Positions 25,989 through 51,681 of a stretch of DNA of 64,000 nucleotides are shown piece by piece. Each line of letters begins with the position of its first letter. Within the stretch, counting starts at the first letter, position 1. Source of the stretch: Styela clava (lineage: Eukaryota > Chordata > Ascidiacea > Stolidobranchia > Styelidae); the NCBI RefSeq assembly GCF_964204865.1, contig NC_135260.1, positions 8,370,001 through 8,434,000 on the forward strand, written 5' to 3'. A program made the translations under genes and the position numbers. A model generated the notes under the pieces. It saw only the letters and a list, made by a program, of their open reading frames with translations. It searched no databases and was not told where the DNA came from.

Positions 25989-27752
25989 ATGAATAAGGTT
26001 GATGCACTACTTCGCACTCCGTTTTCGCAGCTGCCGCTGGAACAAAAATTAGTGGTACAACGTCTTGGGCCTTATCAACCAAAAAATTGTTCACTGGAAC
26101 AATCCCATGACGGAGGAAAGCGTCGGCGTACATTCTGCGCAGAAACTTGGTATAAAAAACACGAATGGTTGTGTTACAGCGAGGACAAAAATGCACTTTT
26201 TTGTTTTTATTGCCTACTTTTTGCTACCGCCCGTGACTCACGTTGGTGTAAATTTGGTTTTAGAGATCTTAAACATCTTTCCGAGCGTGCCAGGGATCAT
26301 CAATCTTCTATGGAGCATCTGGACAATGCAGTAAAATACCGAACATTCGGAAATGTTAATATTGCAGAACAATTGGATGAAGGACGCGCGGTTTCTATTC
26401 GTCGGCACAACCAAAACGTCGAGAAAAACCGCCATGTTCTCGGTCGATTGATAGATGTTTTGAAGTTCATTGGTTGTCCCTCCGTGGGCACGATGAACGG
26501 GCTGGCTCTTCTAATAGAGGGGTATTTTTGGATATGGTGGAATACAGTCATGAGTGGGTCAAAACATGGTGTTCAAGTTGATATAAAAGAAGATTTTCCT
26601 CATGCGCATTTTTTACATTGTTATGCACACCAATTTAACCTCGTTATTAAAAATATGTGTCTTGATACCCCTCTCGTCCGTATATTTTTTGCAAACTTTT
26701 CGGGGTTTTCTTCATTTTTTTCCGTTTCGCCGAAGCGCTCTGACCTCCTTCGCCAGATATGTAGCCGCCGATTCCCAGCTTGTGCACCAACACGTTGGAA
26801 CTTCCAATCACGCGTGGTGCAGGGCGTGTCCTAAATTAGGTCTGAGCTCATTGAGTGTTTCAATGGCATTCAGAGATCTCCGGTTTGGGACGAACGCTCT
26901 GTGAGGGAGGCGGAAGGTCTGAAGCGTCTGCTAGAAGATGGTGAGTTTTCATTTTTTCTAGCTTTTTTCTCCACAATATTCTATCACGTGGATGTATTAT
27001 ACGGCGCATTGCAGTCAAGGCTAATGGATGGAGCGTCTGTGCAGTCGTGTATTTCAGACTTCTGCGATTCTGTATCTCGTATCCGGGAAACAATAAAATA
27101 CGACGACACATGGAGTGCTTCTTTAAGCCGCGGGCAAACAACGCAGCGTTTGATTTTGTCTGCAAAGGAATGCTGTGACATTCTGGTGAATCAAATAGGC
27201 GATCGTCTGCGCACTGAACACCTTGCCGCGTTCTCTTTGATGAACCCCAAAAATTTTTCAAAATTTGCACGTCAATTTCCCATCCATTTGTTGGCTACTG
27301 TCTCCAAATTTTACCCCATGATAAACGTGGGTAAATTGGAAAATGAATTGCGATGTATATACACCAATCAAACTTTTTTGAACATCACATCAACTTGCGC
27401 GCTCTATTGGTTCCTCATAGATAACACTCTAGTAACTACCTTTGCGGCGTCTGCAAAATTTCTGGACATCATTTTGACGACGCCTATTTCTTCCGCCGAC
27501 GCAGAGCGAACATTCAGCACGCTGAAGCGTATTGAAACGTATCTCAGAAACACAATGAAGCAAAATAGATTAAATTCCTTGGCTCTTTTATCCATTCACA
27601 AGGACGTTATTTCTGGGATGCATGACTTTAATCAGCGCGTTATTGAGCATTTCGCTTCCAAGAAACCGCGCCTGTTGCATATATGTTCAAGCAGTAGAAG
27701 TCTAGCAGCATATATATCTATGAGTGAGCGACGCATGTCATCTTTGCATTAA
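25989..27752 (+). pseudogene. Decayed hAT-superfamily transposase, ZMYM1-like (TTF finger + DUF4371 + hAT dimerisation)
   Basis: The frame opens at ATG 25989 and reads to a TAA at 26832-26834, then stays open in the same frame to 27752. The N-terminal third has a TTF-type zinc finger (WYKKHEWLCYS...NALFCFYC, then H-S-H at about residues 94-105). HCYAHQFNLVIKN (about nt 26615-26655) is typical of the middle domain. The C-terminal hAT dimerisation domain is clear: ISSADAERTFSTLKRI at about 27486-27533. The gene is broken three ways. It has the in-frame stop at 26832. The GHDE...SNRGVFLDMVEY stretch at about 26486-26550 is in another frame, so a frameshift lies near 26470-26485. The segment that should carry the first catalytic acid appears deleted before 26600. 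Combined length is about 587 codons, against roughly 750-800 usual for this family. It is not functional as it stands. Confidence 0.9.
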
Positions 27753-28521
27753 CTTTCCTTTCTTCATAGTAACGTTTTAAACCTTATTTTAGGTTTTGTC
27801 TGCTTTCCCGAAGTTTCTGTTAATATGTCATTGTATTTATCTGGGTAAATATTTCCTTTCCTTTTGAAAGAGGTTTCAAAATAAACTATGTCCATATTTA
27901 TTAATCCCTTGACTTGGACCGGTTTTAAAGACACTTTCTTATCGTTAAAAATTGTTGCTTTTGCCCATTGGTTGTTACCGATGGAATGGTTTTTATACTC
28001 ATAAAATGATGGGAGAACTTACAGCGCTCATCATGTCCCCGTAGATGGGGGTGACTTGGTCCCGCGGTAGCTTGCCCCGGTTGTCAAAATGACCACGCGC
28101 CGCCACTGCAGTAGCAGCATATATATCTATGAGTGAGCGACGCATGTCATCTTTGCATTAACTTTCCTTTCTTCATAGTAACGTTTTAAACCTTATTTTA
28201 GGTTTTGTCTGCTTTCCCGAAGTTTCTGTTAATATGTCATTGTATTTATCTGGGTAAATATTGCCTTTCCTTTTGAAAGAGGTTTCAAAATAAACTATGT
28301 CTAAATTTATTAATCCCTTGACTTGGACCGGTTTTAAAGACACTTTCTTATCGTTAAAAATTGTCGCCTTTGCCAATTGGTTGTTACCGATGGAATGGTT
28401 TTTATACTCATAAAATGATGGGAGAACTTACAGCGCTCATCCTGTCCCCGTAGATGGGGGTGACTTGGTCCCGCAGTAGCTTGCCCCGGTTGTCAAAATG
28501 ACCACGCGCCGCCACTGCTTC
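27704..28521. repeat. 409-bp tandem duplication of the hAT element 3' end
   Basis: The segment from 27704, which covers the last transposase codons and the 3' non-coding tail, is repeated directly from 28113 with only a few differences. Each copy finishes in GACCACGCGCCGCCACTG, whose inverse CAGTGGCGGCGCGTGG has the form of a hAT terminal repeat. The matching 5' terminus was not found upstream. Confidence 0.85.
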
Positions 28522-28553
28522 CCAACCTTTTAGCTGGTATTGCTTATTTAAAT

Positions 28554-29723
28554 TAGAGATGTATCGTATCGGCAATATCGGCCATTTTTACGGTATCGGC
28601 CATGTATCGGTATCGGTGAGACTGAGGCCGATATTTCCGATATATTTACCTTTTTGATATGGTCCAGAATGTTTTAAAGATAAGTTGGAATACTACTTTT
28701 TAATTTATTTTTTGTCTGGAGAGATCGTGAGCTATGAGCCATACATGTCCCCACCCCCGCGAGAGAATAGAATTCACGTGTTTTTAGCTATTTATCAGCC
28801 AAATTAGCTCAACTAATTTGGCTATTTTCGCTGTCAAATTTTTATATTGAAATTTTTAATATTACATAGTAATTATGAAGAAATATATCAACACGGCACA
28901 TAACAAAAAGCAATTAGACGCCCAGTTTTAAATCATACAGTGGAATTGGGGTCCTTATTAACGGCACATGGACTTTTGGCACGGGTATAAATTTCGACTG
29001 TTTGTCGTCAAGTACGAGTGTCATTTAGTCCGTCGACATCAATAAACTAAATTCCGACACAATTATCCCTCTACGTAGGTATTAATTATATAGATATATT
29101 GACATGACCGCCTAGCCCTGGCCTAGACTATCACAAAATATATGATAGCAATTGTATAATATTATAAAATAGTAAAGAAAAAAAACGTCCTCGACGGTTA
29201 TAGGTAGGCCTTCTTTTGGTCGGTGCTGATTGATATTCTTTCATGTTGGCTTTGACTTACTTATTGCGTCGACGATTACGATTAGCGACGAAATGAAATA
29301 TTTGAAAAATGCTTTTAATTTGATCGTAGGACGGCGGCTCTAGAATGTGTGGGTGATATTCGATATTCTTTTAAACACGAATAACGATTTTTGAAGGTCG
29401 CGATATTAACATTAAATTCATATTGGACATCCCGGCTTATGAGTTTCAATTGAACACCGAGATTACTAGCGTTACTGTACAATGTATCTTAATCAGTTAA
29501 AGCATATGGATACCAATCATTAATTTCATATTATGCGACATATATATCTTTTTTTTCGATCTGAAATATTGTGTACTATGAACAACGCTCAAAGACCATT
29601 GTTTTAACCCGTCTGCCCTACACAACACACCTAATTAAGTAATATTTACATTGTATCGGTATCGGCGTTTTTAGCTGGTATCGGATCGGTATCGGCGACA
29701 AAAGTGGTATCGGTACATATCTA
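28554..29723 (+). mobile_element. Non-autonomous hAT element, copy 1 (1170 bp), perfect 8-bp duplication
   Basis: Left end TAGAGATGTATCG and right end CGGTACATATCTA are imperfect inverted repeats, and the subterminal regions are full of CGATA/TATCGG motifs. The flanking octamer ATTTAAAT is identical on both sides (28546-28553 and 29724-29731), the hAT hallmark. No transposase frame is present. The same element is found in inverse orientation at 30644-31822. Confidence 0.92.
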
Positions 29724-29731
29724 ATTTAAAT

Positions 29732-30401
29732 TAGTTGCGCAATGTTACAAGAGATGGGCTCGACAGTTGCACTGGTTTTTTTCCTGCTCTTTTATTCTTT
29801 AAGTAGGGAATTACTGGAGCATACTTTCGCTCAACTCTTTTACGACTAAGAACCTTTGCCCTATAACTTCCTTTAATCCTTACTCCTGGTTCTTCAATGA
29901 GCTGCCGATAGTTTCTTTCCACCCCCCTTCCGCCTCTCACCTTCTATAGGCACTGTCTTCCACTGCAATTCAGTCTAACTCTAAACAGTGGAATTCGAAC
30001 ACATCGTTTTACCTGGCATGATTTATTAATACAGAATGTCTCTGCACCATCGCTACCGACGAGGATCGTCTGGGATTAATACCTTACTAAATTTCCACAA
30101 CATACTGACATAACACTTAGCCACCTCTACTTCGTACACAATATCCATTGCATGACGTACTGCGTCAAAAACGAACATTCAAGTGTCAATCGAAGCTGTT
30201 CGTCTAAGTCTCTAAGACTATTGCGCGCGTTGCTAAAACAATTGAATGTGTCCTTGCCTTCAAAATTGTTGGATATTTGTGCAATACATATGATATCACA
30301 TTTTGATTTTCATTTTAGTTTACATATTACAATGTTCCCAACACATCCTATCCTGATCGAATATAGTTTTTTTTTCATTTTATTTTATCATTACTTATCA
30401 C
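29732..30401. other. Spacer between the two inverted hAT copies
   Basis: No supported gene. A 69-codon minus-strand frame at 29731-29940 is rich in Arg and Lys and could be a coding relic, but it has no partner exon or family motif that I recognise. Confidence 0.4.
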
Positions 30402-30643
30402 CAGTGGTGGGATTCAGCCGGTTCGCACCGTCTCACGGAATTTTTTGAGATCATCGAACCGGTTAGCATTACTGGTTATTGTCAATGTTCTTTTTGTAAC
30501 AGAACCGACAGAAAAATATAACTTTTGTGAAGGAACCGGCTACAAAAAAGTTGAATTCAACCAACAACTGCTTATCCCCAAATCCAAAAATCCGGGTTTA
30601 CTTGGACACGTAGTAGACATAACGATTGTTTCAATATTATGTT
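30402..30643 (+). mobile_element. 5' terminus of another hAT-type repeat (partial)
   Basis: CAGTGGTGGGATTCAGCCGG followed by TTCGCACCG is a typical hAT-type terminus, and GAACCGG motifs recur inwards. The inner sequence runs into a dispersed repeat core (30602-30643, also at 23131-23172), which is then interrupted by hAT copy 2. A CCCACCACTG at 32008-32017 could be the far end, but no target duplication supports that pairing. Confidence 0.5.
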
Positions 30644-31822
30644 CAGAGATGTACCGATACCACTTTTGTCGCCGATACCAGCTAAAAACGCCGATACCGA
30701 TACTACAAAAAGGCCGATATTCCGATACCGATACTATGTAAATATTACTTAATTAGGTGTGTTGTGTAGGGCAGACGGGTTAAAACAATGGTCTTTGAGC
30801 GTTGTTCATAGTACACAATATTTCAGATCGAAAAAAAAGATATATATGTCGCATAATATGAAATTAATGATTGGTATCCATATGCTTTAACTGATTAAGA
30901 TACATTGTACAGTAACGCTAGTAATCTCGGTGTTCAATTGAAACTCATAAGCCGGGATGTCCATTGTCCAATATGAATTTAATGTTAATATCGCGACCTT
31001 CAAAAATCGTTATTCGTGTTTAAAAGAATATCGAATATCACCCACACATTCTAGAGCCGCCGTCCTACGATCAAATTAAAAGCATTTTTCAAATATTTCA
31101 TTTCGTCGCTAATCGTAATCGTCGACGCAATAAGTAAGTCAAAGCCAACATGAAAGAATATCAATCAGCACCGACCAAAAGAAGGCCTACCTATAACCGT
31201 CGAGGACGTTTTTTTACTTTACTATTTTATAATATTATACAATTGCTATCATATATTTTGTGATAGTCTAGGGCTAGGCGGTCATGTCAATATATCTATA
31301 TAATTAATACCTGCGTAGAGGGATAATTGTGTCGGAATTTAGTTTATTGATGTCGACGGACTAAATGACACTCGTACTTGACGACAAACAGTCAAAATTT
31401 ATACCCGTGCCAAAAGTCCATGTGCCGTTATTAAGGACCCCAATTCCACTGATGATTTAAAACTGGGCGTCTAATTGCTTTTTGTTATGTGCCGTGTTGA
31501 TATATTTCTTCATAATTACTATGTAATATTAAAAATTTGACAGCGAAAATAGCCAAATTAGTTGAGCTAATTTGGCTGATAAATAGCTAAAAACACGTGA
31601 ATCCTATTCTCTCGCGGGGGTGGGGACATGTATGGCTCATAGCTCACGATCTCTCCAGACAAAAAATAAATTAAAAAGTAGTATTCCAACTTATCTTTAA
31701 AACATTCTGGACCATATCAAAAAGGTAAATATATCGGAAATATCGGCCTCAATCTCACCGATACCGATACATGGCCGATACCGTAAAAATGGCCGATATT
31801 GCCGATACCCGATACATCTCTA
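30644..31822 (-). mobile_element. Non-autonomous hAT element, copy 2 (1179 bp), perfect 8-bp duplication
   Basis: This is the inverse of the element at 28554-29723, nearly identical along its whole length. Ends are CAGAGATGTACCGATAC and GATACATCTCTA. The octamer ATTATGTT is identical on both sides (30636-30643 and 31823-31830). The insertion split an older repeat, whose sequence continues on the far side. It has no coding capacity. Confidence 0.92.
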
Positions 31823-31830
31823 ATTATGTT

Positions 31831-33067
31831 CAATATTTTTGATCTGACAATGTTGTTTCGGTGATGAGTGATGACGTCTTTGTTTTTGGGCAGGCGTTGC
31901 GGTATTGAAAGAGGATTATGCTTATACACGTACATACATAATAGAAGGAGTTCACTTTGTTTGTCGATTGGAAAACAGAAATGTAGAAAATACAAAAGGA
32001 CGGACAACCCACCACTGCTGTTGGTACGGTACGGTAGGCGAGTTGGCCTCCTTCCTTTGGTACGGTAAGATGCTAACCTAAAAATATAATTCACACAATA
32101 TAATTTCGCAGAAGAGCAGAGAGGCCTTTACACTATTCTGTGGTGACATCTTCGCCATTGCGCGATGCTAACATGGAGGCTGCTAATCACCTGACAACCT
32201 TTCTTGACTTGGTGATATATGAACGTAATTCTCAGACTGATGATCACGTATGACGTAACCTTACGTCGGTGAGTCGACGCAAACTGAGGAAGGTGAAGCT
32301 GAAAGAACGAGGTTTCGCGACGTTTCTGTGTCTGAGCGTCGAGGGCGGTTAGGGTCTGAGTTCTTTAGTTTGCGGTGTGTTGTTTTGTGGTTGAGCTCGA
32401 CAAGCCAAAGTTTTTTTATAGCCTATTCGTGGAACTATTTTTATTATTATTATTGGAGATGATGGTCAAAGTTAATAATTCTCATCTGTTAGCCATTTTT
32501 ATATTCAAATCAAGGAGAAGGAAACTTTATCTTTACTAATTTTTGGCATATAAATACAATAAATTCTTTGTCTGTTGAGAATGCTTAGTCAACTTTAGAA
32601 TTTTGGCTTCAACTACCATCACAAGAAGTATGATATTTTGGCTCTCAACAAATTCTAAATTTGTAACTCGAGTCTGAAACGATTTTTAAAATTAGTCCTT
32701 GTTAAGACCTGTTATTGATATAGTGATGAGTTTGTAAAAAAACAGATTTTCACACCAACAAAAGCTGATAATATGTTCTCATTCTTAACTGAACTCGACC
32801 ATGGACAGAACTGCAGAAGAGCCTTATAAACTTACCAACTTACTTATTGTTACTATAACAAGCAACCACAATTTTGTTCATGTCTGGTGAATTATGAACT
32901 TCGACGCACCTTCACACTTTCCAATTTTTAGTTTTGAATCATTTCCAATATTAATCTGTTATAATTTTTATTGATATTTTCTTATTTTATAATAAATTGT
33001 ACCAAAATTTGTGTCATCATTGGTAGCTAGTCTCATCGACAAAAAGACAACTTCATCAAACGACACA
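31831..33067. other. Upstream region of the first UBE2D gene
   Basis: The stretch 32100-32400 is richer in G+C and CpG than its surroundings and is the best candidate for a promoter or first untranslated exon of the E2 gene starting at 33068. No TATA box or splice pair can be assigned with confidence. Confidence 0.4.
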
Positions 33068-39357
<6,290 letters not shown>

Positions 39358-41431
39358 TTATATCTACTTTAATTAAGATTGAGAAAAATTTTTAATAAAC
39401 TAGATTGTATCATATATTTGCTTCTTATATTTAGACTGAAAATTTTTTTTCATCGAAAAAAATTCATTATGTTTAATTATCTATCTGTGATATTCGTTTG
39501 ATAACAATTTCAGATTCATTTTTGTGAAACAAGATGTTGCGTATTGTTTTATCGTTTTTTTTTACATGCTTTACATTGAGGTGTTTATAGTACAACCCTA
39601 ACTTTCGATAAAGTTTTAAAAAAGTAGTAGTTTGAAGGTTTTAATTATTATTAGTAAAACCTGAATTGCTGTTACTGTCAGTTGATTAATCAAGGATATT
39701 CGGAGTATTTAGAGAAAAATTTTCCTTTCATTAACAATATCTATGATACAACGTAATGTAAATGAATAATATTCAAAGAATTTTGTTACAGTAAAATTTG
39801 AAAAAGGAGTTTTGTTTTAAGGTTATGGATAATACAATGTTAATTGTAGAATATCAATCTGTTTAATTTATCGACATTTCTACTTAATTAAACTCAGATA
39901 TCCAGTATATTATCAGGGTATCTCGTTAATTACTGATGTGTTAATGTTTCTGTTACTATGTAGATTTCATTTTAATGATATTAAAACTGACATGGTGACA
40001 TTTAACAGCTTTTCTGTTTAAACTTTTGTAAAATGTACTTGAATATTTTTTTGGAAGACTACATCTACCATATTTCGTTATTGAGGGAATGTGTGGGGGA
40101 AATTTTTGAAGGATAAATTTGATGTATTATTGGCTGACCGATTTCAATTTCATTCTTTTGTGTTTAATATTATATGTGATAAGAATAGTTTTGCAAGCTT
40201 TTATTCTCGATTCAAAGTCAATATTGATGCACAATAGGCTTGTTGATTTAAAAAAAGCTATACCCACGCATAGGGCCCCAAAATTTTTTCAAAATTGGAA
40301 CCAGGGTATTCCCCTAAAATCTGTGTGCGGCATGTGAATAAGCTTACTGAAGTAGTAGAATAGTTATTGATAATTTGAAAATTGTGTGCTCATTTTGTTG
40401 GGACAAAATGTTTATATTGGCTGTAATACATTTATTAAAAGAGAAGCATTATAATAATTTCACTATTTTCAATTCAACCGGGAATATAAATTTTTTTTTG
40501 TTTTACATATGTTTGAATCAGGAATAATCAAAACTGTATAATTTGACTCCTCTGAGTTTATTTTTAAAAATGTTTTCGAATATGTAAATTAGATCTTTCT
40601 AAATTGGCTTATTTTAAAAAAACACATACTTATACATATTCATGCGTATTTATCAATGCTCTTTTTTATTATGAAAAAGAGTTATAATAAAGACATTAAT
40701 TGGCTTGCTGTTTTCCATATGTACCGTACCTAAAATGGCTCCTTCTCTGATATGTGATATGAAATTCTCAAAATGATATCTCCCAATTTGAATTAATCTC
40801 AAAATACTACCCATATTGAATCTGAATATAACTACTGGTACTACTTTTGAAAGTTTTGTTTTTTTAATATTGCTCCTTTTAATTCTAAACTAATCATTTA
40901 GGCAAATGTATTGATTGTGTAACATTTTACGTATAAGGACCATAAGGAAATAGGACTGGGATTATTGTAAATTTTGCGACATTTGGTTATTGGCAATATA
41001 ACACGAAAAATTTAACTTGATCTTCAATGTATCATTCTGTTTTCAATTCCCATTCATCCAACTTTTTCCAAACCACACATTTACATTTCTAGCCAAGTTT
41101 GCATTTATTGGCTATCTCGCCAAATTTTAAAATGATTTCTATCAGTTCCGAAAGTTAACCAGAGTTCAAATGTTCTTATTTTTGTCCGCTGATAATTTGT
41201 GAAGATAATTCTCTCATAGTTTATGCTTATCTAAATGATTCTGTTCTTTGCTTGTCTGCATGGTGTATTGCATTTTTAGCACTGGGTAAAATTCATAACA
41301 TTTCTTGTGTATTTTATAACAGGTATAGAATCTAAGTATATTTAAACAATATTCCTGGAGACCGTGAATTTGTTGGCATTACTCTTATTTTTTGATTTTA
41401 CCAATCAAGTTTACCCTTCGCATTTGAAAAA
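39358..41431. other. Intergenic region between UBE2D copies 1 and 2
   Basis: AT-rich, with no supported gene or repeat ends. The 3' UTR of copy 1 lies at its start; the promoter and any leader exon of copy 2 should lie here. Confidence 0.5.
39394..39399 (+). terminator. Polyadenylation signal of UBE2D copy 1
   Basis: AATAAA 37 bases after the TGA, which implies a very short 3' UTR if used. Confidence 0.4.
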
Positions 41432-48321
<6,890 letters not shown>

Positions 48322-49532
48322 CTAGCCGCCACCTTAATGACCAGCGATGTAGAAACTTTTATGCTTGGCTTATGTATGAGTGATGATAATAGTTTTGTGT
48401 AACTTTAAAACATGATGTTCGCGTTGTTTGACCGTGACTATGCCTCAAAGTATGTAATTTCTAATCGCCTGTACGGAATTTATGACAGCCAAGCTTTAAA
48501 ACACAGCTAGTTCCTTTTGAAAATAATGCTTCATTCAAATAAGGAAATTTTGAAATTTCCATAATTCATTCTTTGCACCTGTGAAGTTTTTTTTCAAACA
48601 ATTCTGCTATCAATTATTTAAGCTTGATTCCAATTTGAGACTAGTCCAAGTGTAATATATATATCATTGTCTACATTAATTTTGTAGTTTTGTAAATTTT
48701 TCGTTTTTTATGAATTATTTGAAAAACTATTTACCATCTCAGCATTTTGTCTCAATATTTTGACGTAATTTGCAAGGCTCTTGGAAAATTACCTCGAAAA
48801 TGATTCATTTTGAAATTTAGCAGAGTTGCTGTCGTACAACTTCAGTAATTTTCAGCAAAATTGAATTTGATTAAAATGAGGGATGTCAGGAGAATTAATT
48901 TTGGTGTTGATAAATCTGTATCTATTTTACAGTAAATTCGTGCTGCATGCTAAATTTTTTGAGAAACAAGATTTTTTTCCAAAAATTTTAAACTTCACAG
49001 AAAATCTTGTTTCGGTTTAATAAGTTCTTTGTAGATGCTTTTTTTTAGATTTCGTCAATTGTGCATAATATGTAAATTAAAATCCTGTGGTCAATAAAAA
49101 AGATGCGAAATTTATCTTTACATGTGTCAGGCTGTCATGAATATCTATCAGATGACGAAAATAGTTTGAATTGATATAGGCTTATTCTGTGCTTGGATAA
49201 TTTATTAGTCCTTTATACCATTCTACAACTCTTTCATTGTAATGTTCTATCTGCATCAGTATCAAACAACCATTTTGACATTAGGTGGGCATTTTATCAT
49301 CCCCTCTTGATGTTATCAGGCACCACATGATTTCCTAAAATTTTTGAAGAAATTATGTTCTTAGTAAGCTTCTGATATGCCCTTTTGATTCTATGTTCCA
49401 TTTGGTGTGATATTGTATTTTGTATTGTATATCTTTTTCTGTTGGAACGCTTGAACTTTTTTTGAAAATTTGGCAGAATTTTTGTGCTTCAAATCTTATG
49501 TATCTAAAGCTGAAATGACATGTTCTTTTATT
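48322..49532. other. Downstream region of UBE2D copy 2
   Basis: Likely 3' UTR up to the AATAAA at 49093-49098, then unassigned sequence. No gene seen. Confidence 0.45.
49093..49098 (+). terminator. Candidate polyadenylation signal of UBE2D copy 2
   Basis: First clear AATAAA after the stop, about 770 bases downstream. Confidence 0.35.
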
Positions 49533-49540
49533 GATGTACG

Positions 49541-51526
49541 CAGGGGCGGACACTTTCCATAATTTTGGGGGGGCGAAATTGGATCGCCTACCGAAAAACA
49601 CCGCGCCGTGTATCGTCACGTAACAATAACCTGTCGATGTCATTCTCTAAGTATTAGCATGTCATTTTGCTACTCATATATCGATTACCTAGGCTGCTTT
49701 GCTCGGACACGGAACTTGCGCGTCACTGAACCAATTTCTTGAATTCCGCGAGAATTAGCCCACGGCTTTTGCTAACAAACAGAAAATAACAAATTTGAGG
49801 TCGGAACATCCCATTGCCGTCTGCAACAAGCACCGCGATTACGCGCTAGTTAAAAGAGCCGCCTATTTAAGCGTATAATGTTTTTTCTGTCGATCCATGA
49901 CAGCCACGAGATTCTAAAATGTCCTTACATATTAATTTAATTGTGTGCAGCGTAACTCGCGGTTGCGACTTCTTAGGTCAAAATAAAAATATTACTAAAC
50001 TAAAGTACCACGGCGATATGGGGAAATAAAAATATGAGATAAGCTGCCTGATGTATTTAATTTTGATACGTATTTTTGCAATCTTCCGAACTCGTTATCG
50101 CCGTTACAAAAATCTCGATATCTGGTATAAAATCCCATATAGTTAATTTTACTTCATACAATGAAAATAATTATAAAGTATACTAGTAAATCAAAAATAC
50201 AAATTCACCGCCTCGAAATCCACGCGGAACAGTCGCCGCGATTACGCCACTTGTTAAAAGAGCCGACTTTATCAACGAAAAATGATTTTTCACTTGTGCA
50301 AAGTAATCAATCGAAGACCGATACGGGCATATTCAAAATGTCTTGATTTATTATTTTAATTGTCTTCAATTTAAACTACGGTTGAGTCGACAAAACAAGA
50401 GCCATTCTAACACGCGACGGCAATCCGCGGACATAAAAATGTGTGGTAAACTGCCCGTTTATATATTGTTTTGATCCGTATTTTTGCTATTTTGCGAATT
50501 CGATAAATTTGAGATTTACTCGTAACACTGGCACCAATCGCAATGTTGTCACTTCGATTATTTTTAAAGATAAAACCTTTCGAAAAATCCATAACTTTTT
50601 TGTCAATTCTCACGTAGTAAAAGTTATTTCAGTACGATAAAAATACATAAATAAATACAAAAAGTGATCGAAAATACTTTAATTATCTTATATATCATCA
50701 CAAACCGGGGAAAAGTCGCGTTGTCAGCTTTGTTTAATGTTAACACGAAAATTTTCGACGTCAATTTAAAAGTAATGGATAAAAAGGCAAATCCCGCTCA
50801 CAATTGACCGTGTTTCGATTTTAGTGACGAAATGTTTTTAAAGGTCAAGCAAACATAATTTGTGAAATTTTGCGATTTTCGATGCCTAGAAAAGCGTTTT
50901 TAGACTGTCGCGGGCCTCAACAAAACCTATATTGTTTACAGTTTTATTTTTAGTATTTTATATTGCCGCTTTTCAACTTTTCGACATAGTAAATGCTTTG
51001 ATCTTTGCCCGCAAATTATGCTGGGCCTTGCACGAAATCCATAACGTGAAAATATACGTCCAGCGGTGAAAATTGTTTATAACAACTTTAGATCTAGTTA
51101 ATTTTTTAGCGATAATAATTAATTGTTGTAATGAAACACAGTTTGCCTCTTTCACTTCTCTCGCAAGTGCCAACAATAACACTATTGAAAGATTTTGTCA
51201 ATGAGGAAATCATATTAAATTGTACAAAAATGAATTAGTTGTGCAAAACCGTGGCGCGTGATCGGCGGTGCGTTTGAAGACGGAGTATTACCCGTGCGGG
51301 CGCGCATGTTTCACGAAAATGTGAGGTGCTCCGAAGACGCTCTGGTCCACATTATTGTGAGAAAACAGTTATAATATCGGTGACTATTAACCGTTTAATT
51401 GCGCTTGACTATCGCACTTTTCGGAAATGATAATTTTGTAAGGCGGAAACAACATGTATTAATTTTTTTTGCGAAATTATTGGGGGGGCGACCGCCCCCC
51501 CTCGCCCCCCCGGGTGTCCGCCCCTG
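49541..51526. mobile_element. Non-autonomous hAT element, 1986 bp, perfect 8-bp duplication
   Basis: The left terminus CAGGGGCGGACAC and the right terminus GTGTCCGCCCCTG are exact inverses. Next to them lie G- or C-runs (GGGGGGGCGA; CCGCCCCCCCTCGCCCCCC). GATGTACG occurs at both borders (49533-49540 and 51527-51534). The interior, about 1.9 kb, has no transposase frame. Parts of it, such as the AATCCGCGGACAT...AACTGCCCG stretch at 50420-50460, match the inverse of 60795-60835 in the element at 59216-61097, so the two are related. Confidence 0.93.
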
Positions 51527-51540
51527 GATGTACGTTAGTA

Positions 51541-51679
51541 CTGTATTTTACGGAACATAAGGTGCAACGGGTAAAGCGCTACTACCTGATCCATACATTA
51601 GGCGCACTGGCTTATATGGCGCATGAACGATTTTTATCGAAAGGTATTTAAAGCGCACCTTATTGTCTGTAAAATACGG
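51541..51679. mobile_element. Tc1/mariner-like MITE, 139 bp, TA duplication
   Basis: The ends CTGTATTTTAC and GTAAAATACGG are inverted repeats (10 of 11), and the inner AAGGTGC / GCGCACCTT continue the pairing. TA flanks both sides. It begins only six bases past the target duplication of the 49541-51526 hAT element. Confidence 0.8.
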
Positions 51680-51681
51680 TA

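Noticed and set aside
29731..29940. Basic 69-codon minus-strand frame
   Set aside because: Coding-like composition but no ATG context, no splice partner and no recognised domain; kept only as a note.
30402..32017. CAGTGGTGGG ... CCCACCACTG as one hAT element containing the nested copy
   Set aside because: The 10-base match is short, the inner ends do not pair, and the flanking octamers CTTATCAC and CTGTTGGT differ.
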